Notes under the pieces: model-generated
Told to the model about the DNA's origin: nothing
Databases searched by the model: none
The model's input: only the letters and a program-made list of their open reading frames with translations
Assembly: GCA_031290155.1 (NCBI GenBank)
Contig: JAITOB010000013.1
Location: 1-64,000 of the forward strand
Source: Endomicrobium sp.
GTDB lineage: Bacteria > Elusimicrobiota > Endomicrobiia > Endomicrobiales > Endomicrobiaceae
Reading direction: 5' to 3'
Length of the DNA: 64,000 bases
In this document: piece after piece, positions 59,186 through 64,000 of the stretch
Layout of the letters: each line of letters opens with the position of its first letter
Numbering within the stretch: the first letter of the stretch is position 1
Position numbers and translations under genes: made by a program

Positions 59186-59374
59186 TTAGTTTTCACGTAC
59201 TCCAAACGCATACTTGCTGCGTATTTCTTTACTTAAATCAGCATATTCTGTAAAATTTTCACAAGAATTATTTTCAGACAGCTGTCAATTTTTTAACAAA
59301 CAAAAAATTCTGCCGTTGCCTTGTTCGTCAAGATTACTATTTCCTTGTAATAAACAGTTTACGCAGTAACCCAT
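59186..59374 (-). pseudogene. Small Cys-rich protein with an in-frame TGA
   Basis: A minus-strand frame of 62 codons with a strong AAAGGAGG nine bases before the ATG at 59374. It reads MGYCVNCLLQGNSNLDEQGN, then GRIFCLLKN, TGA at codon 30 (59287-59285), QLSENNSCENFTEYADLSKE and a short basic end to TAA at 59188. Cys are at positions 4, 7, 25 and 38. The frame is protein-like on both sides, so TGA most likely replaced a Cys or Trp codon. Recoding cannot be ruled out. Not a family I know. Confidence 0.55.
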
Positions 59375-59430
59375 TTTCAACACCCTCCTTTATAAAACGT
59401 TTTATATCAACAAAAAAATTAATTTATTTG

Positions 59431-59459
59431 ATTCTACAAAATAATAAATTTATTGACAA
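59431..59459 (-). promoter_or_regulatory. Promoter of the small Cys-rich gene
   Basis: Minus-strand TTGTCA (59459-59454) and TAGAAT (59436-59431) are separated by 17 bases and lie 57 bases before the start codon. It may also serve purD and the cluster behind it, as no better promoter was seen before purD. Confidence 0.5.
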
Positions 59460-59477
59460 TTTTTATAAATAAAACAG

Positions 59478-59506
59478 TTGACCATGAGATGTTATTTTTA
59501 TATACT
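59478..59506 (+). promoter_or_regulatory. Promoter of tRNA-Cys
   Basis: TTGACC (59478-59483) and TATACT (59501-59506), 17 bases apart, 21 bases before the tRNA-Cys 5' end. It is back to back with the minus-strand promoter at 59431-59459. Confidence 0.65.
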
Positions 59507-59527
59507 CAAAAATTGATTGTTTTGAGT

Positions 59528-59599
59528 GGTGCGGTACCCAAGCGGCAAGGGAACAGTCTGCAAAACTGTTATTCGCCGGTTCAAATCCGGCCCGCACCT
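59528..59599 (+). tRNA. tRNA-Cys (anticodon GCA)
   Basis: Acceptor GGTGCGG/CCGCACC with discriminator T (U73 is a Cys identity base), anticodon stem ACAGT/ACTGT with loop CTGCAAA, T-arm GCCGG-TTCAAAT-CCGGC. 72 bases, CCA not encoded. Confidence 0.95.
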
Positions 59600-59654
59600 T
59601 ATATTACAATACGATAATGAATTATGTGTTTTTTATTACATAATGTTGTACACA

Positions 59655-59728
59655 GCCCGGTTAGCTCAGTTGGTTAGAGTACTTCCTTGACATGGAAGGG
59701 GTCAGAAGTTCGAGTCTTCTACCGGGCA
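59655..59728 (+). tRNA. tRNA-Val (anticodon GAC)
   Basis: Acceptor GCCCGGT/ACCGGGC, D-arm GCTC...GAGT, anticodon stem CTTCC/GGAAG with loop TTGACAT (GAC), T-arm GAAGT-TCGAGTC-type pairing, discriminator A. 74 bases, CCA not encoded. It lies 55 bases after tRNA-Cys and 25 bases before the decarboxylase start, so all three may share a transcript. Confidence 0.93.
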
Positions 59729-59752
59729 TTTCTTTAAAAATTTGAGGGTATA

Positions 59753-61231
59753 ATGAAAAAAATATCTAAATCATTGTTGGTAAAGCAGTCCAAAACTCCT
59801 CTGTTTGATATTCTTTTATCACATGCAAAAAGAGATGTTGTTTCTTTTCACTGCCCCGGACATAAAAACGGCAGAAGCATAGATAAAGAATTAAAGAATT
59901 ATACCGGTGAAGAAGTCTATAAATTTGATGTAACCGTTTTTGATGAAGTTGATTCTTTGCATGACCCTGTAGGTCCGATAAAAAAAGCTCAAGAGCTTAT
60001 GGCTCAAGCGTATGGAGTTAAGAATTCTTTCTTTTTAGTTAACGGTACTTCAGTCGGGAATATAGCTATGTTGCTTTCGACGTGCGATTCCGGAGACTCC
60101 ATAATAGTTTCAAGAAGCTCGCACAAGTCTATTATGGCTGGAATTATAATGTCTGGAGTATGGCCTATCTGGATTCAGCCTAAAATTGACCAAAATCTCG
60201 ATTTGATTTTTAATTCAACTTATAACCAAATAAAAGACGCTTTAGACAAATATCCTGAAGCTAAAGCCGTTTTTGTCACGAGTCCTACTTATAACGGAGT
60301 GGTTACTGAATTAAGCAAAATTGTTGATTTGTGCCACAGAAGAAAAAAAATAGTTTTAGTTGATGAAGCCCACGGCGCGCATTTATCGTTCAATAGACAG
60401 CTGCCTGAATCTGCCGTTGCTGCCTGGGCTGATTTATGCGTTCAGTCGACACATAAGATTTTATCTGCAATGTCACAGGGGTCAGTGCTTCACTTTAATT
60501 CAAAGCTTGTCGATTTAAACAGAGTAAAAAAAATAGTTTCAATGCTCCAGACAACAAGTCCAAATTATTTAATTCTTGCAAGTCTCGACTTAGCTAGAAG
60601 ACAAGCGTTTTTATACGGGGAAGAAAATTTTAATAAAGTCATAAAAGATGCGGAATGGGGACGTCAATATATAAATAATATCCATTCAATGAAATGTTTT
60701 ACGCGTCAAGAAATACAGAAATTAGGGTTTGATTTAGATGTTACAAAACTTACTGTAAATGTTACAAAAACAGGACTTTCCGGATATGAGATTGAGAATA
60801 TACTTGCAAAAGAATACAATATACAGCTTGATTATGCCGATTTGTTTAATTTAGTTGCAATTATGGGCGAAGGTTCAAATAAATTGGATGTTGAAATTTT
60901 TGTAAATGCACTTGAAAATATAAGCAAAAAATATCATGGAGAGCAGAAAAACTGGATACTTAAAATTCCGTCTCTTGCTACGGAAATGGTTATGACTCCC
61001 AGAGAAGTATTTCTTTCAAATAATATGAAAAAAGTGAGTTTGAAAAAGGCTGTAGGGCATGTAGCGGCGCAGACTCTCACTCCTTATCCTCCAGGTATTC
61101 CGGTTGTAATTCCCGGCGAAAGAATTACAAAAGAAATATGCAATTATCTTATAGATATGTCTTCTAAAAAAGTAAGAATAAGCGGGCAGGAAACAGAAAT
61201 GTTAAAAACAGTGAAAGTTTTTACAAATTAA
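59753..61231 (+). CDS. speA: Orn/Lys/Arg decarboxylase (SpeA-like)
   Basis: PLP enzyme of fold type I, related to the Bacillus SpeA arginine decarboxylase; would make agmatine (or cadaverine/putrescine) for polyamines. 492 residues, lacking the N-terminal wing domain of the inducible enterobacterial enzymes. Motifs: SFHCPGHKNGR, FDVTVFDEVDSLHDPVGPIK, LVNGTSVGNIAML, VSRSSHKSIM, TSPTYNGVV, LVDEAHGAH and the PLP-Lys in VQSTHKILSAMSQG. The C-terminal domain with LTPYPPGIPVVIPGE is complete. GAGGG-type site before the ATG at 59753. Substrate is an inference. Confidence 0.88.
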   Translation: MKKISKSLLVKQSKTPLFDILLSHAKRDVVSFHCPGHKNGRSIDKELKNYTGEEVYKFDVTVFDEVDSLHDPVGPIKKAQELMAQAYGVKNSFFLVNGTSVGNIAMLLSTCDSGDSIIVSRSSHKSIMAGIIMSGVWPIWIQPKIDQNLDLIFNSTYNQIKDALDKYPEAKAVFVTSPTYNGVVTELSKIVDLCHRRKKIVLVDEAHGAHLSFNRQLPESAVAAWADLCVQSTHKILSAMSQGSVLHFNSKLVDLNRVKKIVSMLQTTSPNYLILASLDLARRQAFLYGEENFNKVIKDAEWGRQYINNIHSMKCFTRQEIQKLGFDLDVTKLTVNVTKTGLSGYEIENILAKEYNIQLDYADLFNLVAIMGEGSNKLDVEIFVNALENISKKYHGEQKNWILKIPSLATEMVMTPREVFLSNNMKKVSLKKAVGHVAAQTLTPYPPGIPVVIPGERITKEICNYLIDMSSKKVRISGQETEMLKTVKVFTN

Positions 61232-61242
61232 CGGAGAAAATA

Positions 61243-61596
61243 ATGAATAAAAAAGATTTAACAAGTTTTAAAAAAATCTTAATACAGAAAAGAACTGAAC
61301 TCTTAAACAAAACAAACAGCGCCCAAAGAGAAATGGATAATGATTCAGATATTAATGTCGGCGATGAAATAGATACGGCAAGCCATAACAGCGAAAAAGA
61401 AATGTACTTTGAACTTGCCGCAAGCGATAAAATAACTTTAGATTCAATAAATTGCGCTATTGCCAAAGCAGAAAAAGCTGCTTATGGAAAGTGTGAATGC
61501 TGCGATAATATTATTCCCAAGGAGAGATTAAAAGCAATTCCATGGACAAGATACTGCATACAGTGCCAGGAAGAAGCCGAAAATCCTAAAAAATAA
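61243..61596 (+). CDS. DksA/TraR-family zinc-finger protein
   Basis: 117 residues: coiled-coil N-terminal half and a C4 zinc finger with C84, C87, C105 and C108 (GKCECCDNIIPKERL-AIPWTRYCIQC). The coiled-coil tip has acidic DSDINVGDEIDTA, the position of the catalytic-like Asp pair in DksA. It may bind the RNA polymerase secondary channel. Typical DksA is longer by about 30 residues at the N-terminus, so it could also be a YocK-type relative. It starts 11 bases after the decarboxylase stop and ends three bases before the channel gene. Confidence 0.85.
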   Translation: MNKKDLTSFKKILIQKRTELLNKTNSAQREMDNDSDINVGDEIDTASHNSEKEMYFELAASDKITLDSINCAIAKAEKAAYGKCECCDNIIPKERLKAIPWTRYCIQCQEEAENPKK

Positions 61597-61599
61597 AAA

Positions 61600-62610
61600 A
61601 TGATAGTATCTTTTTGTAATCATCCTGTAACGTTATGGTTAAAAAGCGCAGGTGTATTTGTATTAGTGCTTTTTATCGGTTTTTTATTTAAAAAATATGT
61701 TGCAAAATTTATTCAAAATATTTTATTAAAAACCGGACATAGCTTATTTGATGAAATGATTACAATGTCAAGGAAATATGTTTCTTTTTGGTTTTTCCTT
61801 ATAGCTTCATACATTGCTTTTTTGCAGGCGCCTATCCGTACAATCGCAGGTATCAATAAATTATTTTATATGGTATTTGCATTTTCTGTAGTCATTTTTA
61901 TTGCGTCTATTATTTCCAAACTTGTTCAGAAATCAATTACGAAAGAAATAGGAACAAATACAATAAGGTTCGGCATAATATTTATAGGTTTAATATTAAT
62001 ATTAAATCAGGCTGGCATTAAATTTCCACCTATTTTAACAGCGCTGGGCTTTGTCTCGGCGGCAATAGCCCTTGCGCTTAAAGATACTTTTGCCATTTTC
62101 TTTGCAGGTATAAATATTATTGCGAGCAAGCGAATAGCAAAAGACGATTATATTAAACTTGATTCCGGGCAGGAAGGCACAGTAATTGAAGTTAATTGGA
62201 GAACGACATTGCTAAAAGAAATATCTAATACGGTTATTATAGTGCCGAATGATAAACTGTCATCTGCAATAGTAACAAGTTTCCATTTTAATAAAGAAGG
62301 CGTTACCGCTACGGTAACCTGCGGAGTGGCATACGGAAGCGATTTGGAACGCGTAGAAAAAATTGCGCTTCTTGCCACTCAAGAAATAATAGATAAAAAT
62401 AATGATGCTGTAAAAACTTTTACGCCGATAGTACGGTTTATAAGTTTTACAAATTCTTCAATAGAATTTACTGTTTTTTTTAGGGTAAAGAGTGTGTATA
62501 AAAGACTTTTAATTCAAAGCGAAGTGCTGAAAAATCTCAATAAAAAATTAAAAGAAGAAAAAATAGAAATTCCATTTCCCCAGAGAATTGTTACACTTAA
62601 AAAAGAATGA
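61600..62610 (+). CDS. MscS-family mechanosensitive channel
   Basis: Small-conductance osmotic safety valve. 336 residues. Four or so membrane helices in residues 10-175, the pore helix region ILTALGFVSAAIALALKDTFAIFFAGINII (in the middle the ALGF/ A-G packing typical of TM3), then the beta domain DYIKLDSGQEGTVIEVNWRT, TVIIVPNDKLSSAIV and a C-terminal alpha/beta domain. The ATG at 61600 is three bases after the previous stop, so translation is probably coupled. End of a decarboxylase-DksA-MscS operon. Confidence 0.92.
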   Translation: MIVSFCNHPVTLWLKSAGVFVLVLFIGFLFKKYVAKFIQNILLKTGHSLFDEMITMSRKYVSFWFFLIASYIAFLQAPIRTIAGINKLFYMVFAFSVVIFIASIISKLVQKSITKEIGTNTIRFGIIFIGLILILNQAGIKFPPILTALGFVSAAIALALKDTFAIFFAGINIIASKRIAKDDYIKLDSGQEGTVIEVNWRTTLLKEISNTVIIVPNDKLSSAIVTSFHFNKEGVTATVTCGVAYGSDLERVEKIALLATQEIIDKNNDAVKTFTPIVRFISFTNSSIEFTVFFRVKSVYKRLLIQSEVLKNLNKKLKEEKIEIPFPQRIVTLKKE

Positions 62611-62802
62611 AAAATATATACTAACGGACAGGCTTCTTACGAACTTTAAATATCTGCCGTTATCAATCTTTGCTGTATTCGTATTCTTAAATAATAAGAT
62701 TCCTATGAATAACTAATAAAAGACTGTGATATCATAACAGTAATAAATACGTTGCAGCTTGGCGAATTATTATATATTTAGCTATGCAAGGAGGGGCATA
62801 AA

Positions 62803-63112
62803 ATGAAGTTTGTTTTAAGTTCAAAAATATTTAAAGCTACTGCAACACATGCCGATTTACAATGTCAAGGCAGCATAACAATATATATGGACCTTTGTGA
62901 TAAAGCGGGTTTTTGGACAGGTGAAAAAGTTCTTGTCGTTTAATACAACAGGAACGCGTCTAGAAACTTATATTATTCCCGGCAAATATGGTTCCGGGGT
63001 AATTTGTATGAACGGCGCCGCCCACCTTATAAAAAAGGGTGAAGAAGTAATAATTATGGGGTTTGAACTTTCCGATAAACCAATTACTCCTAAAATTGTT
63101 TTTGTCGATTAA
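62803..63112 (+). pseudogene. panD: Aspartate 1-decarboxylase with a one-base frameshift
   Basis: Makes beta-alanine for pantothenate; pyruvoyl enzyme that cleaves itself at Gly-Ser. GAGGGG precedes the ATG at 62803. The first frame reads MKFVLSSKIFKATATHADLQ, CQGSITIYMDLCDKAG (cleavage site GS intact), WTGEKVLVV and stops at TAA 62941-62943. Removing one T from GTCGTTTAAT restores NTTGTRLETYIIPGKYGSG, VICMNGAAHLIKKGEE and the C-terminus at 63112. All other residues fit the family over the full length, so the lesion is very recent, a sequencing error, or bypassed by recoding. Catalysis is otherwise expected. Confidence 0.9.
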
Positions 63113-63147
63113 GATAATAAGATAATAAAAGTAACGCAGTAAATTTT

Positions 63148-63221
63148 CGGGGCGTGGCTCAGCTGGCTAGAGCGCTCGGTTCGGGACCGTGAGGTCGCTG
63201 GTTCAAATCCAGTCGCCCCGA
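63148..63221 (+). tRNA. tRNA-Pro (anticodon CGG)
   Basis: Acceptor CGGGGCG/CGCCCCG with discriminator A, D-arm GCTC...GAGC, anticodon loop TTCGGGA (CGG) with one T-T mismatch in the stem CTCGG/CCGTG, T-arm GCTGG-TTCAAAT-CCAGT. 74 bases, CCA not encoded. Located 35 bases after panD. Confidence 0.92.
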
Positions 63222-63457
63222 TTTTATTTATCTTAAAATTAATATAAAACACATATAAATTTACTTTTGCCGCTGACAGCGTAAAAGTATATAAGAAGTG
63301 GATATCGATTTTATCAGTTTATAAATAAAAGAACAACTGTGCATATTATAACTAGTAAATTTATAATTAAAATTGAAAATACAATATAAGCACTGATTGT
63401 TTTTAGATGTGCCGTTGTGTTTAAAAATAGTCTCTTTTTAAATATTTAAATTATATT
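63222..63457. other. Spacer between tRNA-Pro and tRNA-Arg
   Basis: 236 bases of AT-rich DNA with no reading frame or structure I can support; a promoter for tRNA-Arg should lie near its right end. Confidence 0.4.
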
Positions 63458-63531
63458 GCCCTGATAGCTCAATTGGATAGAGCAGATCCGTCCTAAGGAT
63501 AAGGCTGGAGGTTCAACTCCTCTTCAGGGCG
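63458..63531 (+). tRNA. tRNA-Arg (anticodon CCT)
   Basis: Acceptor GCCCTGA/TCAGGGC, discriminator G, D-arm GCTC...GAGC, anticodon stem GATCC/GGATA (outer pair mismatched) with loop GTCCTAA (CCT), T-arm GGAGG-TTCAACT-CCTCT. 74 bases, CCA not encoded. Reads AGG codons. Confidence 0.92.
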
Positions 63532-64000
63532 TTTTAATGTTAGAATTTTTTCTTGCCCCGTTTATAAAAATCACAAATAATATAATGAAGTATTTAAAAA
63601 TTTATGGTAAAAAGCTTGCATATTTTTATGTACCTAAATTTTATAGGGCAGTAAATGATTTTATTTGTTTTTCAAATTTTATAAGATAGTTACAAATCAA
63701 ATTGTGAAATTATAAAATGTCGTATATTTTTAATGACTAATTACCCATATACTGATTTAAAAAAATATAGTGTTCTACTGAGATAAAGCCAGTATTTATT
63801 ACCTATAATTATTTACAATCTTGAAATAGCTTTGGATAAATGAGGGTAAAAACTGTGCAGATGCTATTTTTGAAAATAGATATTCAAAACCATAAATATT
63901 GTAATTTAGATGTGGAATAATTAAGGAGCAATAAAAAAGAAATATATCTTTACCCTTCAGATAGATCTGCAAATGGTATAAATCCAACGCCAACAATTAT
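63532..64000. other. Terminal region, nothing recognised
   Basis: 469 bases, very AT-rich. A minus-strand frame (63799-63996) reads protein-like near its start (VGVGFIPFADLSEG in one frame, FLFYCSLIIPHLNYNIYGFE in the next), which may be the eroded end of a gene lying beyond the window, but I cannot name it. Confidence 0.4.

Noticed and set aside
59285-59287. Use of UGA as Trp or as a sense codon genome-wide
   Set aside because: purM ends with a UGA inside a standard ATGA overlap with purN, and conserved Trp positions use TGG, so UGA is a normal stop.
63799-63996. Minus-strand 65-codon frame near the right edge
   Set aside because: Starts with TTG without a ribosome-binding site and resembles no family; noted in the terminal-region entry but not called as a gene.
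1-64000. CRISPR arrays, integrases, transposases or attachment sites at the tRNAs
   Set aside because: No regularly spaced direct repeats, no recombinase motifs and no duplicated tRNA 3' ends were seen.

Overview
The window is AT-rich, densely coding bacterial chromosome with a Gram-negative envelope (LptE, remnants of a barrel/OmpA surface protein and of LPS-type glycosyltransferases) and an anaerobic energy metabolism (four-subunit pyruvate:ferredoxin oxidoreductase, ferrous-iron uptake by Feo). Housekeeping genes are intact and tightly packed, while accessory genes are broken in many places by frameshifts and stops but still readable by translation. This mixture, the gene content and the protein flavour fit a member of the Elusimicrobiota, most likely an Endomicrobium-type endosymbiont of gut flagellates undergoing genome reduction. 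The taxon is an inference; no 16S gene is present.

Layout. 0-11.2 kb (+): rny (5' end outside the window), xseA-xseB-ispA-dxs-tlyA, leuS-lptE-holA. 11.2-13.5 kb: ruins of a DUF6056-like membrane protein and a GtrB-like glycosyltransferase. 13.6-16.1 kb (-): ZIP metal transporter, a membrane-protein remnant, and a pyruvate kinase without its C-terminal domain. 16.6-19.9 kb (+): an iron locus with a DtxR-family regulator, feoA, feoB and a small FeoB-associated Cys protein; palindromes lie in both promoters. 19.9-24.8 kb: broken C69 dipeptidase, tRNA-Ala(CGC), and a broken beta-helix/autotransporter-barrel/OmpA fusion. 25.1-31 kb (+): dnaX, recR, porG, porDAB, tRNA-Asn and a strong terminator. 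31.2-41 kb (+): about 10 kb of decayed very large proteins, with one module present twice. 41.1-45.2 kb (-): a decayed SF1 helicase with a C-terminal Vsr/DUF559-type nuclease, probably a lost defence gene.

45.4-59 kb (-) is a nucleotide-biosynthesis supercluster read purD-purE-pyrR-pyrB-pyrC-pyrK-pyrD-pyrF-pyrE-purM-purN-purB. It supplies most of UMP synthesis (no carAB here) and several steps of IMP/AMP synthesis. Three dead genes lie inside it (a DNA adenine methyltransferase, a LysE-type exporter and a GltS glutamate symporter), and the regulator pyrR has itself lost its N-terminal frame. 59.1-63.5 kb: a small Cys protein interrupted by TGA (-), then tRNA-Cys, tRNA-Val, an Orn/Lys/Arg decarboxylase, a DksA-like protein, an MscS channel, a panD with a one-base frameshift, tRNA-Pro(CGG) and tRNA-Arg(CCT). 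The last 470 bases hold nothing I can name.

Biosynthesis, replication/repair, translation and iron supply are kept, while surface display, LPS decoration, glutamate and amino-acid transport, modification and defence genes are decaying. I found no CRISPR array, integrase or insertion sequence.
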